Below, piece by piece: positions 44,699-56,776 of a DNA stretch of 64,000 bases (within the stretch, counting starts at the first letter, position 1; every line of letters begins with the position of its first letter). The notes under the pieces are model-generated. The model searched no databases and had not been told where the DNA came from. It saw only the letters and a program-made list of their open reading frames with translations. Origin of the DNA: Cinclus cinclus (lineage: Eukaryota; Chordata; Aves; Passeriformes; Cinclidae); NCBI RefSeq assembly GCF_963662255.1, contig NC_085068.1, positions 1,612,001-1,676,000 of the forward strand, given 5' to 3'. The translations under genes and the position numbers were made by a program.

Positions 44699-47600
44699 GT
44701 AAGGAAGGCCTGCATTCCTCCCCTGTGAGCTTTGCCTTGCTGTGCCTCTCCCTCACACTTCCAACCACATCTCTGATTGCCTCAGAGACTTGGATGCTCC
44801 TAAATTATCAATATTCTTCTGAGATTATTTTTTCCCAAGTTTGATCATTTTTAGCAGTCCCTAACTTGTCCATGTGGAGCCTCAGTGCTCCCGCACATTC
44901 CCCCTCCCTGGTTTTCTATCAGCAGTAGATTTTCAGAGATTTTCAGCATTTCAGTGTTAAAGAAGGAGTCAGAATATCTGTAGGAAAGGAGGTGTCTGTT
45001 AAGTCTTGTGCATCTGAGGAAAGTCATGTCTCACAGGTGATTGATTATAGACCTTCAGTTGCATCACTGTTCTTGCTGCCTTTGTGGAGCTGTTTTAGAG
45101 TCACCAGAAGATCTGGAGCTCAGGATTTTTTCACAGAACTGTAATAAATTTATCACACATTTGGTCTCTGGGTGTTCAAACTTAAAAATGCATTTTTATG
45201 ATGAGAGGAAAATTATAAATATTCCAAATAATTTTCTGTAGCTCCTAAATCCTGACGAATTCTTGTCGTCATACACCTTTGAGTCTGACCCCTTTAAGTC
45301 TCTGGTCAGAAGTCAGGAAGGTTTGCCAGGTGATGGCTGGGCTGTAGAGCAGAACTGGTGATGGGTTGTGATTTCTTCTTCTTCCACATCCTTCCATGTT
45401 GGGTGTCAGCAGCTTTTGGCAGCTTTTAGGTGAAACAGCTTTTCCTGAGCTCAAACCTTCCTTTCCGTGTGGGAGTAGATTTTCTTCTGAAAATCCTGTG
45501 CTGAGGCAGGAGCACAACACTGTCTGGGAACACTTGTGCTGGAGTGGGAGCTCAGGATTCCAGGGATCATTGAGGTGAAATGAGAGCATGGCCTAGAGAC
45601 CCCTCACTGAGACAGCAGGATTTCAGCTTTCAGCCGTTCCCAACTCAGTCAAGTTCTTGTGCTTTCTGAAGGCACCACCCTGTGCTTTGTTACCGGTGTT
45701 CTCCTCTGGTCCCCATCAAGGACAAGCAGCAGCAAGGCACCTACTAAACTTCTTTCCATCAAAGAGGAAGTAGAGATGTCAAACATGGGAATCTTGGTGA
45801 GATCATCTCCCCATTTCTTCTTGCTACCTGACTTTCCCCATTGGTAGTGGGAAGAGTTGGAACCAGCCAGGATTTCCCGTGGTATTCCCACACAGTGCAG
45901 CGAATCCAGCCACTTCACTGATCATTCTTACATCCTGAAATCTGTTTTAAGGCACTACAATTAAGTCAAACAGAAGGAAATAAATGTGTTTCAAGAGGAA
46001 GTTAATAGGCCTGAATTCTGATCAACTGTAATTTATATGCAGAGCACAGCAGTGATGTCCAGTCATCTCCTCCAAGGTATGCAAATATTCCATTGTTTAA
46101 TATCCAGCCTTCTTTTTGATTAGGTGCTTGGAACCACTTTTGGTAATCACAGAAGAGATCTGAAATTGGGCTCACCAGAATAAGTTCATTAGTGTAACAT
46201 AACTGAAAATTTAAGCCCACTTAAGCCAGGAAATTCAACATTATTGACCCAACAGCTTCCTTAAATCAAGTCTTCGGAGCATGTTTAATATCTTGGGTGA
46301 AATTAAGTAGTTCCTTAATAACTGTTCTCAGGAATTGCAGTAGTGGGGGTGGTACTGTTTTGAACAGGCTTGACTCAGTAAATTTTTGATAGTTAGCCAT
46401 AACTTTTGAGATGCTGCTGACTCGGGGCAGGTCCTGCAAGAGTGCAGGGGGAGCAGAGCTGCTGTTGTTTGTTCCACCCCTCTGAACCAAGCCCTTCCTG
46501 CTCACCCCCATGTACCAAACCCTGCTCACCCCTCTGAAACAAATCTTGCTCACTCCCCTGAACCCAAACCCTGCTCACTCCCCTGAACCAAATCCTGCTC
46601 ACTCCCATGAACCAAACCCTGCTCACCATCCTGGACTAAACCCTGCTCACTCCCCTGAACCAAACCCTGCTCACCCCCATGGACCAAACTGTGCTCACCA
46701 GGGTGCTCATGGAGATTTCACCTGCCTGAGCACTCAAAATGTGAGTGTGCAGCCTCAGGGCTTGACAAGGCAGCATCAAAAGTAACTCCCAGTCCAATGA
46801 GATTTTTAGTATTATAGCAAATTCTAATAAAACTTCTTTCTGTGAATCTGTTATCTCATTATTTAAATGGTACAAACTCAGAGGAAGAGACGTTCTCAGG
46901 AAGTGCTGGAGACCAGGCCCTGTCCAAAGTTCTGCATTTGAAAAATAAACCCTTTTATAGTAATAATAGTTTCCAAATTTTCTTTTTTTTTTTTTCTTTA
47001 GATTTGGATTATCAAGTGACTCTAATAAACTAAAACTTTGCTAACACAAGCCCAAAGCACCCTCTTCTCTCAGTAGATTAAGTGCTGAGCATCAAAAAAT
47101 TGTTGGAATTGTGCGTAACATCAAAACGTTACTGGAATTGTGCAGAAGATGAGCCTTGCTGCCAAGATGAGCTGCATGGTTTGAGCCATTCCTGTACCTT
47201 TTACTCAGCAGTGCTGACCAAAAAGTGTTTTAGGTGGAGTTTCCCAGTGCCTCTGTAGTGTATTTTAATTACTTTTGAGCAAGTAAAGTGTTTTAATGTT
47301 CCTTACTTGGAGATGTGATTTATCCATTTCTAGCAGGACATTATTTGCACTCTATTTTTTGATGGGAAGAGAAAGAAAATCCAGGGACAGAATCTGATTG
47401 TGGTATTTCCTCAGCATTGGCTTCCACAGAAGATCACTATTTAAAGAGTGAATGATCTTATTTTCCTGGCCAAACTCTTCCAGGTCTCAGTGAGTTTGTC
47501 AGAGCTGTGTTTGCTCAGTGTCCAGGCCGTGGTAGGGTAGAATAACCCCGAGCAACCCTTGGAACATCATAAATCAGGGGAGCAATTTTCAGTGGGACTT

Positions 47601-49371
47601 TTTTTTTCCTAAGAACTCTCTAAATGCTCCATTTTGCAGCTGCAAGGCTCAGTGCATAAGGACTTCATTTGCAATATCATTTCCGCAACATAAATGAGTG
47701 TTTTCCACATTTCTTAAGGAAATACATTTCCTGACCCAAGAAGTTCCTGGGCTCACAGGTTTCTTCTTCACTGGTCTGTTCAGTGTCTGTGGCTCTCATC
47801 ACAGTTTTCTTTCTCCACATTGGTTTCATCCATAAATTTTCTGATAAAATCCTGATCACTGAGGGTGAAGGGAAAATGTTCTTGAAACATGCTCATTTGT
47901 AAAGCTGGGTTTTCTTTGGCTTCTTCCATTTGGCTGGAGGCTGGGCTGAAGTTCTTCAGCCATTCTCCAATCAATCTGTCAGGCTCATTCGTGAAAGAAG
48001 AGCAATCCCAAATAAAACTTAAACCCCTCACCCCCACTTATTTTTCCAGATGTGTTTTTTCCTGGTCTTCCTGAAATGGTGAAAAAATAGTGTCTTGGAG
48101 ATAATTCCTTCTTTATCCTGCACTGTTCAGATGCAACAGAGGAAAAGCTGAAGATGGTAGGAAAACCCAGAGTCTCAGGAAGCGAAGCAGGTTGCCAGAG
48201 CACTTATTTTTATAGGGAATTAAGTTTTGCATGGATTTCTGAGAGCCTGTCTGCAATCAGAAATTGGGCACCTGTGTCTTGAACACTCTGCTCTGCTTGG
48301 ATTGATGAAAAATTCCTTTTCCTGTAGACTTTCAGAGAAGTTCATGGATGTGGAACTGGGTGAGAGCAGACACTTGCAGGCAGCTGCCTGGCTTTACACT
48401 TGGCATTAGGAAATTAAAATTTAGCCCCATTTTCTGTCCCCGGTGTGTATTTAAGGGGATTTTGTGACCAACTGCCTTGCCTTCTCTGTGTCCACTCCAG
48501 CAAGTGTCTCACCTTCAAGTCTGGGCACTAACTTGGTGTTCCTTTAAATTCTGAGACTAAATACAAAGGATTTTATCAAACTTTCATGAACACAAGTGAG
48601 CATTTGGTGGGAGATAATTAAAATATGTGTCTGCCACAGGCTGGGGCTTCCTCAGTCTTCCTTTAGTCTTTGCAGGCCTTTTTTGTTTTGTTCTTCCATA
48701 CAGACAATCTCAGTCGGTGTTCTTTGGAAATCTGCTCCTCCTGCTTTCCCTCTGATTGCTGCCCAGCTGGTTTTATTCTCCTCTTGCCCTGTAGGTCCAA
48801 CCCCCAGGGTGCTTGTGGGCAGCACTGGGGGATTTTTTTTATCCAAACACTCCCAGTCTGGGATGATCTTCCTCCTGGGGTAAGGAGCGATGTGTGTGCA
48901 GATACATCTATCTGCCATTCATCCCATCCTGCACACATCAGCTACTGATAAATACATGAGAGAGTAAATCAATAGATTTAAATCTCTCATGGGGTTGAAA
49001 TAATGGATCAGTAGAGAAAGGAGTCAAGTCCCAAATGTGAACTTAAGTCACAGAGAGATCCAGGAGCGTTGGCGTGTGTCTTGCATGGAAAAGCATTCCT
49101 GCAGCTCCTGGAAGAAGTGTTGGGAGAGCAAAGTGTGTTCATAACGGTGCTGTGCTGTTCCTTCCTTGCTGTTCTTTACAGTGAGCATCCTTTTCCCCTT
49201 TTCCTGCTGCCTTTCCTTCCCTTTCCCATGAATTTTTTGGATTTATACAATTGCCTTGTCTATATTTTCTCTTTATTTTTTCTCTTTATTTTCCCCACCT
49301 TTGGTTTCTCCTCTCTATCCCACCCTGTCTCATCTCCTCCTTGCCTTTGCTCCCTGTTTTTATGTTCCCAG
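44699..49371 (+). other. EIF4G3 intron, 4.7 kb, with a 24-bp minisatellite
   Basis: The main structure is the minisatellite at about 46477-46712. The rest is unique sequence with T-runs near 46981 and 47601, and C/T-rich sequence from about 49150 to 49370 leading to the next acceptor. I recognise no CR1 here and no additional exon. Confidence 0.75.
46477..46712 (+). repeat. Minisatellite, 24-bp unit, about 9-10 copies
   Basis: Units start with CTCACTCCCCTGAACC and end in AAACCCTG. Copies from 46501 onward are 24 bases apart, with one 25-base copy at 46549-46573 and decayed copies at both ends. Variation between copies (CCCCTG versus CCCATG, AAACC versus AAATC) shows it is not a recent homogeneous expansion. 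Because 24 is a multiple of three, both strands stay open over most of it, producing chance repeats such as NPAHSPEP; that is not evidence for a protein. Confidence 0.93.
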
Positions 49372-49507
49372 GCTCATCCTGTTGTCCCTCCCCACCAGCA
49401 GGTGCCCAGCCAGGTCCCCGAGCCTGTTCCCATGGTGTTTGGAGCCGTGGAGAGCTCCCACCCCTCTGGCAGCACCCCTGGCACTGCAGCCCCTGCCTCC
49501 AAACAAG
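49372..49507 (+). CDS. EIF4G3: EIF4G3 coding exon encoding AHPVVPPHQQVPSQVPE...ASKQ (136 nt)
   Basis: This exon encodes 45 codons from AHPVVPPHQQVPSQVPE to APASKQ, plus the first base of a Glu codon (G|AA). The acceptor is ATGTTCCCAG at 49371 and the donor is GTCGGT at 49508, a weak 5' splice site. Two more in-frame AGs follow inside the exon (starts at 49399 and 49402). The human protein, as I remember it, begins this part near QLPSQVPE, which would match the 49399 acceptor. The true start is therefore uncertain by up to 30 bases. The linker that follows the PABP site diverges quickly between species. Confidence 0.85.
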
Positions 49508-50106
49508 GTCGGTTCATGGAGGTTTCCTCCCTCATTATTTTCAATCATTTATATTTTCCCTTCCTTTCTTGTTTTAGTTGGAATATTTTTGGCAGGGAGC
49601 CCAGCAGGCAGCAGAAATAAGAGGGGAGGAACTTCTCTTCCTCCAGTGGAACATTTTAAGTGTGTTTCTAAGGCAGTTAATTGGAATTTGCTAATGTGGA
49701 GCTGGTTAAAAATAATTTTCTTCAATCTTCTGTGTCCTAAATGTTGTTTCAGAGCACATAGAAGGATGAAACTTCTCTCACCCAAGTGCCATCCTCCAGA
49801 AACCAGCATGTTGTCAGGGAAACGCTTTAGCCAGAGAAGCTTTGGATCATTTGGATAATTAGCCACAGCAGTGGCATGGATCCAGAGGATCATATGGCTT
49901 CCCCAGAGCTGCTTATGTGTCCAGTCCTGTAGGAATGGGCAACATTAACTAGGAAAAAAGCCATTAGTGTGCCAAGTGTCTCATAAAGCCCATAGCAGGT
50001 TTTGCTGACTTTGGTAAAAATGGCACAGATGGAAAAAGTTTCTTAAAATTCTATTTCCTTGGACAGCACCCTCAGGCACAGGATGGGATCCTTGAGAGCC
50101 CTGCAC

Positions 50107-50166
50107 AGAGCCAGGAGTTGGACTCAATGATCCTGTTGGGTCCCTGCCAGCTCAGGATATTCCACA
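50107..50166 (+). mobile_element. CR1 LINE fragment, short
   Basis: AGTTGGACTCAATGATCCTG followed by TTGGGTCCCTGCCAGCTCAG is the end of a CR1 subfamily tail. Confidence 0.65.
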
Positions 50167-50430
50167 ATATACATTGGAAGGGAGATTTTTTTAAATGTTC
50201 AGGGAATTGTCCCAGGAGGCTGACAGAGCAGCCCAGGCTGTTCCCATGCTGGAATTTGCAGCCATTGCAAGCTGCAATTCCTGATGTGTGGCAGCAGGAT
50301 GGGTGCTGGGGCACAGAGCTGACACAGCTGTTTGCTTCCCAGTTTTACCCTGTGATGGCATCACAGCCTCCTGGGCTCTGCCTGGAGCAACACATGCAGA
50401 GAAGTCATGGATTGCTGAGATTTTTATTTC

Positions 50431-50680
50431 AGAGTCACAGAATCACCAGGGCTGGAAACATCCTCCCAGATCTTTGAGTCCAGCCCAGCACTGCCATGTT
50501 CAATACTAACCATGTCCCCAGGTGTCACATCCACACGTTTTTTTTAACACTTTCAGGGATAGTGACTCCACCACTCCCCAGGTCAGTGCCTGGCCACTCT
50601 TTCCATGAAGGAATTTTCCTAAAATCCAACCTGAACCACCCCTGGCACAACCTGAGGCCATTTCTTCTTGTCCTGTTGTG
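50431..50680 (-). mobile_element. CR1 LINE fragment, 3' end
   Basis: CAGAGTCACAGAATCACCAG, GATAGTGACTCCACCACTCC and AGGCCATTTCTTCTTGTCCT; antisense CR1 of an older subfamily. Confidence 0.82.
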
Positions 50681-51290
50681 TATTTCCTGGGCGAGTTTTG
50701 CTAGCAGAAAACCAAGCCCCAGAGGAGCACAGCTCTAGAAAAGGCGACAAAAACCAACATCTCTGGTGCTGCAGATGTCCTCAATCCCAGCTGCAGCATG
50801 GTCACTGCTGGGAAGCCAAGGATGGTGTCCCTGGTGTTGCTCTTACAGCCACAGCCTGGACATTGGAGTTTCCCTCTTCCAGTGCTGTGCCTCTAAACTG
50901 CTGCAGTGTCTGGAAATCGGTTGTAAAAGGTTGAAAAAGGACTTCTGGGGCTGGGCTGGTCCCATCTCCCACTTAAAGGCAGGCTGTGGCTCCACTAAGA
51001 TGTTGGTGCAAACCTTTGATGTCCCCAGTGTCACCAGAACAAGGCATGCGTGGGTCTGATGTCCTCTGGCTCTGCTGTGCCTGTGCTGCCTGAGCTCCCC
51101 TGGCTGTTCGGTGCTGCCCAGCTCTGGCACGGCTGCTCTTCCCTGTTTGTGTCCCCTCTGCCAACATTCCCGAGTCCCTCTTGCTGCCAGGGACATCCCC
51201 TGAGCACACCACGTGGTCAACTGGTGGAACCGGTGATAGCTGAAGTGCAGCTGCCCTTGGGACAGAGCTGGGGCTGAGCTGTGAGGCTGT

Positions 51291-51410
51291 GGAATCACAG
51301 AACATCTCCAGCCAGAAGGGACCTGTAAGGATCACCAAGTCCAGACCCCTGCTCCTCACAGGAACACCTAGCATTAAAACCATATGACCAAGAGCTCCTT
51401 GAACTCTGAT
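51291..51410 (-). mobile_element. CR1 LINE fragment
   Basis: GGAATCACAGAACATCTCCA followed by GCCAGAAGGGACCTGTAAGG and AAGTCCAGACCCCTGCTCCT; antisense, truncated. Confidence 0.75.
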
Positions 51411-52320
51411 CTCTGAAAATCCAGCACTTTCCATCACAGTATTTCATCTCTATGTATGGAAATGTGGATTTCCAGGACAAATGGGTCTTACCCCTCTTCT
51501 CTCTCTCTTTAACTTAATCCCTTTGTAGGCAGCTGTGAGTAAACTGCAAGTAAGTGTGTTTGTTCAGTTACATAGCTCTGACAGTGATGGTTTAAACATA
51601 AAGCAGGGCTTGAATGGGGTTTAACACCGATGACCTTCCCTATGTGTATCTCTGTACTATCCCAGAAAGAGTCAAACATTTGTTCCAGTCCAAAAATTGC
51701 TAATGAGCACATTTATGTAAGCACTGGAGGGAAAGCCCTCGAATAACACCCGGCTGTGGTGCCTCTGGGGGGGGCAGAGCAATGTAAGGATTGGTGTCGG
51801 TAATTAATAGACCCCATTAATAATATTTAAACTAAGCTAATGACTTTTGGGGGGCACGTCTGTTCAGAATTTCATGCCAAGATATCAAAATTATTTTTCA
51901 CTTCAATGTTGGGGGTTTTTTGCTTCCAGAATAGAAGCAGTGACACATAGGGCTGCATGGCTGAAGTGTTTATTAAAAGCAGTGTTGTTGTTTCTCCAAA
52001 GTCCCCTCTGCCATGTTCATCCACAGATCTTCCCCGTGCCCTTCCTCTCCTTTGCCCATTTGCAGCTGTTGAAGTTTGGAATCAGGCTTTCATTGATTCT
52101 GTGACACCCAGTGCTGCTTGTGAAGCTGCTTCTGACTGTGAGCAGCATTCAGCTGGTCCGCTGGGCTCAGATCGGGATCAGAGACGTGTGCTCTGCCTGC
52201 AGACCTGGATCTGTACTCCCTGTTGGCTTGGTCTGGAAGTCATTCCCATGGCTGGATTTGGGATTGCATTATTTATATCCTTGGTTGGTTTTTCTTTGAA
52301 GACCAGCCTTTGGCATTTTG

Positions 52321-52408
52321 TAGAATCCCAGAATGGTTTGAGTTCGAGGGACGTTAAAGCTCCTTCCATTCTGACCCCCCTGCCATGGCAGGGACACCTT
52401 CCAGTGGA
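52321..52408 (-). mobile_element. CR1 LINE fragment, 3' tip
   Basis: AGAATCCCAGAATGGTTTGA and CCCCCCTGCCATGGCAGGGA. Confidence 0.85.
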
Positions 52409-54352
52409 TTAGGAATAGGAATTGCTACTATAATACCTTGAAATATCACAATATTTAGGTGCAAATTCTGGTTCATGTAGATGCCCCTGGTATGTCCATA
52501 GCAGCCAGGCTGACAAGAGGGGAGGATACTGCTGGAGAATCCAGGTCAAGCCAGTGGCCAAGCCTGCGGAGCCTGGCTGCAGGCCAGGCTGGTGCAGGAG
52601 CTGCAGTGGATAGAACTGCATGGAATCAGAGCTGCCCACATTTATTCCACTTGCAGAGGTCCAGAGGGATGTTTGGAGTAGTATTATCCTCTTTTTAAAC
52701 CTCTCTCCAAATCTTGCAATGTATCAGACATGGAGAATGTGCAGCATGGTTTGTGGAAAATAGATTAATGTCAGACCCTGGAGTTTGGAAAGCTCCAAAG
52801 TCCTTCTGCTGACACTGAGTCAGTCCCGGTGCTGCCTTGTGAGTGTTTGCATCAGGACAAAAGATGGAAAAATGGCAGCAAGCCCAGCAGTTATTGTCAG
52901 ATAAACACCGCCAAGCAGGAAGAAATTCCCATATCCAGTAAAATATTCCTCATGCCCTGGCCAGTCTCTGCCACTGGGACCACCCAGCAGCCCAACAACG
53001 GCTTTTCCATGAAGGAGGCAGCAGTGTCTGTCCCACTGGGTATGTGAAAGAATCTTTAAGGAATAATTTTGCATAAGCTGTATTTATCAGAAAATTTTTA
53101 AAAATAGCTCTTGATATTTCCCCTGGAGCAGCCAGTGCTTCCTGTAAATACTTTCTAAATATAACATGAGGAATGATCTCAGCATATTTAGGAAGAGGGA
53201 TTTGATCCAGTTGGGATGAATTATGTTGATTATTGTTTTCCCTCCCCAGCTGTGAGATGTTCATGTGACTCTGTAACAGTTGGCAGGAATAAGTCCTCCT
53301 CTGCCAGGACTTGGAGATTTGTTCTCTAGGATGGGGGTTCAAGTTCAAATTTGCTTCTCATTAGCCAAATCTGCTCCTTATTCTCTGAAATCCCTCCTCA
53401 AATCACTTTTCTCTGGGATTTTGCACACACAGTCTGTATCCATGATGAGAACATTGGCCAGACAAGGTGTGGCTTGAAGGAAGGGAGTTAAACCTCTGGT
53501 TTCAAACACAGGTGTAGATTTGTGCTGGTTTTATCTTTCAGAATTATTTTCTTAGCACTTGCAAATGCATTTGGTTAGGGTTTTCTTGAGCATTTTCCTT
53601 TGACTTGGGGAGAGAATATCCCGGCAGTTGTTTATAGTGAGCTGTAAATGTCAGGAATGCTCCAGGAATTCCTGCAAATGATGTTCCAGAAATCAGAGGT
53701 TACGTGTTTCCTTTTTCCTTACCAGTTCCCACATCCTTTTTCTTCCACGAAGCCTCCAGAATCAAAATCAGTTGTTGGGATACTCCTTCCCATCTCTTTC
53801 CTCACTTGTCCTCCTCCAAACCATGTCCCTGGGTGCCTCATTAGGTTGATAAACTACTGCTTTGGCCATGGGCCTCTGTAATGCTGCTGGGGCTGCTGAT
53901 GGCTGCAAGCAGAGTTCACTTTAGCTATTCCTAAAGGTGGGATTGAATACTCCAGGGAGTTTCAAGTGGGTCTTCCTTCAACATCCCTTTCCCTTCAGCT
54001 GAGCTATTGAATAAGCCCCAAATGGAAATCCAGCAGAGCCAAACCTGTTCAGTTCTACCTGAATTTTGATGATTTGAGGTCATTGTGGTCTTTGACTTCC
54101 TAATCTGGAGAGCGGGTTTGTGCCTCTGGCTTTTCCAGAATTATTTTTGCTGGTGTAACAGTGTCCTGAGGGAGTTTAGTGTTCCTGCAAGATCCTAAAC
54201 CACAGTGGCTCATAGTTTTGTAGAAAAGAAGTGGGAAGCAGCGGAGCTGCAGCAGAGCTGTGTGATGGTCATGACAGGGATGGGATCACCAAGTCTGTTG
54301 CTAATCATGGGATAAGTGCAGGGACTTTTTTTGCACATTTTGGGGGTTGTAC

Positions 54353-54520
54353 TGATACATTTCTTCCAAACATCTAATCTAAATCTCTCTTTCAGTTTAA
54401 CCTGTTCCCCCTTGTCCTGCAACTTTTTGTCCGTGTAAAAAGTTGTTCTCCTTGTTTTATAAGCCCCCTTTAGGCACTGGAAGGCTGCAATGAGTCTCTG
54501 CAGACCCATCTCTTCTCAGG
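54353..54520 (-). mobile_element. CR1 LINE fragment, more 5' part
   Basis: AACATCTAATCTAAATCTCT, AACCTGTTCCCCCTTGTCCT and AGGCACTGGAAGGCTGCAAT are antisense CR1 from upstream of the usual 3' tip. It ends about 170 bases before the 858-nt exon. Confidence 0.85.
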
Positions 54521-54688
54521 ATGGCAGAGGCTGTATTTTCAAATGTGCATTCCCAGTGAGGTGCAGTTCTTGTGTCTTCCTCAGAACTCCTTGCAGAAGG
54601 CAGGAATGGGAACCAAGGGCACCAAGGCACCAGGCAGGAACAGGGAGTTGCCTTGCTGTTGATAAATGTTTTTTTTCTCCTTTCCCAG

Positions 54689-55546
54689 AAGAGAAGCCAA
54701 AACTAGATCTAGTATTAAAACCACCTTCTCCAGTCCTCAGACCAGAACCTACTGGGGAGAAGAAAGATCAAGCCGGGCAGATGAGCGAGACCCCCACCTC
54801 AGTGGAAACCCCACCAGAACTTCCTCGTGCTCTGTCACCAGCCCCAGCCACTCTGGTCGCAGCTGTCACTGCGGCTGTCACTGCTATCACCGTGTCTAGC
54901 AAACCCCCTCCTGCGGCCGAGCCGGAGGACAAATGTGAACTGGCCTCCCCCCCGGAGGAGATGATGCCTACACCCAGTGCCACAGGCTGCCCAGAGCCAG
55001 CGGCCCCTCCTGCTGCGGGGGAGCCCAGAGCCGAGGTGTGCACGGAGCCCATCAGTGCAGTAGCATCACCCGGTGACGGCCTGGTGATGGTGACGGCCAC
55101 ACCCGGGGTCATCGATGACAGGAGCAGTGCCAGGGCCGCAGGGGCCGAGCCTGTGGCAGAGGTGGCCCAGGCAGAAGCTGCAGCGTTGACTGTGGAGTTG
55201 GAGCCCATCGAGGCCCCCCCAGTGGGGGTGGAGAGTGCTCCATCACCTGCTAGTGCTCCTCTGACTGCTCCCTCTCCTCCTCCCACCCCACCATCCACCC
55301 CGCCACCCCCAGCCCCTCTGGTTTCCATCACTGCTGGCACCACTACAACTCCTTCTTCACCTCCTCTCCTGTCTCCGAGTGCCCTCCCTGTTGTCCAGGG
55401 AGATTTAGAAGGAGAGGAGAGCACAAGAACTACTCTTAGTGAAGAGGTAAAAGATACTGAAAAGAAAGAAGAGATAGAAGCAGATGGGCAACTGGAGGAG
55501 AGCCAGGAGGCTCAGAGTGTGAACTTGAGCAAGACTCCTGTCCCAG
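54689..55546 (+). CDS. EIF4G3: EIF4G3 large linker exon, Pro/Ala/Glu-rich (858 nt)
   Basis: Two bases complete a Glu codon, then 285 codons run from EKPKLDLVLKPPSPVLRPEP to NLSKTPVP, plus the first base of an Ala codon (G|CC). The acceptor is TTTCCCAG and the donor is GTAAGC at 55547. The exon encodes a disordered linker with an Ala/Val-rich stretch (ATLVAAVTAAVTAITV), Pro/Ser/Thr-rich runs (PSPPPTPPSTPPPP) and an acidic tail (EEVKDTEKKEEIEADGQ). The anchors LTVELEPIE and KEEIEADGQLEE match human eIF4G3 in my recollection; most of the middle does not. It is richer in G+C and CpG than its surroundings. Phase 1 at both ends allows in-frame skipping. Confidence 0.95.
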
Positions 55547-55806
55547 GTAAGCGCTGGGCTCTGTGGGTTCATGTGTTGAACTGCAGGATGAAGGAAAGGG
55601 GCTTTTTCTTCTTCTAACAAATGTTTCTGTTTCTGTCTGCAAAAGAAAAAAGCCTCCTGGTGCTGCATGTCTACTGTGATCTTCGTTGGAAGGCATAGAA
55701 ATCTCTCCTGGTTGTTAATTGGTCACTGATGTGGACGTGTGTCCCAGGCTGGGGTGGGCTCATGCTTTCAGGACTGGTGGAGGGGGAGTGCAAAGCACAC
55801 TACTCT

Positions 55807-55955
55807 TCATGGAATTCCAGGATGGTTTGGATTGGAGGGACCTTAAATCCCATCCAGTGCCACTCCCTGCCAAGGGCAGGGACACCTTCCACTATCCCAG
55901 GTTGCTCCAAGCCCCAGTGTCCAGCCTGGCCTTGGCCACTTCCAGGGACCAACCG
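55807..55955 (-). mobile_element. CR1 LINE fragment, 3' end
   Basis: ATGGAATTCCAGGATGGTTT, TGCCACTCCCTGCCAAGGGC and CAGCCTGGCCTTGGCCACTT. Confidence 0.9.
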
Positions 55956-56718
55956 GTCACAGCTCCTGTTACCCCCGAGGTGAGTGGTTGGTCCAAGGGC
56001 CTGTGGCTCTGGATTTGGGACCCTGAAGCTCTTGGGATGAAACCTCTGAGCCAGCAATTTCCAGAACTGTTGGAATGCGGTCTTTTCCTGTTTTCCAGCT
56101 TTAAAAATGTGTCAGGGTGTTCCCAGATGTGGGAAAATGAAATGGACCATTCACACTCACCCAAACAACTGACAACCAGAGTCATACAAGGGTCACACCC
56201 CATTGTCACCTCAGTGTCACATACCTCTACCTGCTTCTGCTTTTCATTTGCAAAAGTCACATGGAAGCAAAATGTACAATTTCCAATTTTAAACTTCAAT
56301 TCTGCAGTTTACAGTTAAAAATGCACTAAAATCTCAATTTCCGCAATCACGTTTTAAAATCCCGCCTGTTTCTCCAGGTGTGGTTGCCTGCCTTTGGTTT
56401 CAGCCCTGCCACATCTCTGGTTTGGCACTGTGTTTCCTATGGAAACTAGAAAATGGTGCTTTTTTGCAGGACTTCCTGGAGGTCAGATTGTGAAAGAAGA
56501 ACTTAAATAATCAATTCCTTGTATTTGCTGCTGGAGGGGTGTAATGGGGGCTAAATTCACACCCAGCAGTATTAAAGCATTTAATGTGTCCCATTTTCTA
56601 TGCCTTGTTCTGCAGTTATTTCAATTCCTTGGAGCTTGGTGAAGCTTGGACAGAGAGGACAAATGGTTGTGATTTGGATTTTGTTGGTTTCATTTTGCTA
56701 AAGTAACATTTCATAAAG

Positions 56719-56776
56719 TGTTTTTTGGGGTTTTTTTTTTGTTTTTTTTTTTTTTTTTTTTTGTTTTTTTTTTAGT
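56719..56776 (+). repeat. T-rich low-complexity tract
   Basis: Long T runs interrupted by single or grouped G's. It could derive from a poly(T) or an antisense poly(A) tail, but no attached element is recognisable. Confidence 0.85.

Larger units (their letters stand above)
49508..54688 (+). other. EIF4G3 intron, 5.2 kb
   Basis: CR1 fragments lie at 50107-50166 (+), 50431-50680 (-), 51291-51410 (-), 52321-52408 (-) and 54353-54520 (-); the last ends about 170 bases before the next exon. A G-run (GGGGGG) occurs near 51768. No exon is supported among the remaining unique sequence. Confidence 0.75.

Noticed and set aside
46477..46712. Possible CRISPR array or repeat protein
   Set aside because: Units are contiguous with no spacers, in an intron of a bird gene; it is a minisatellite.
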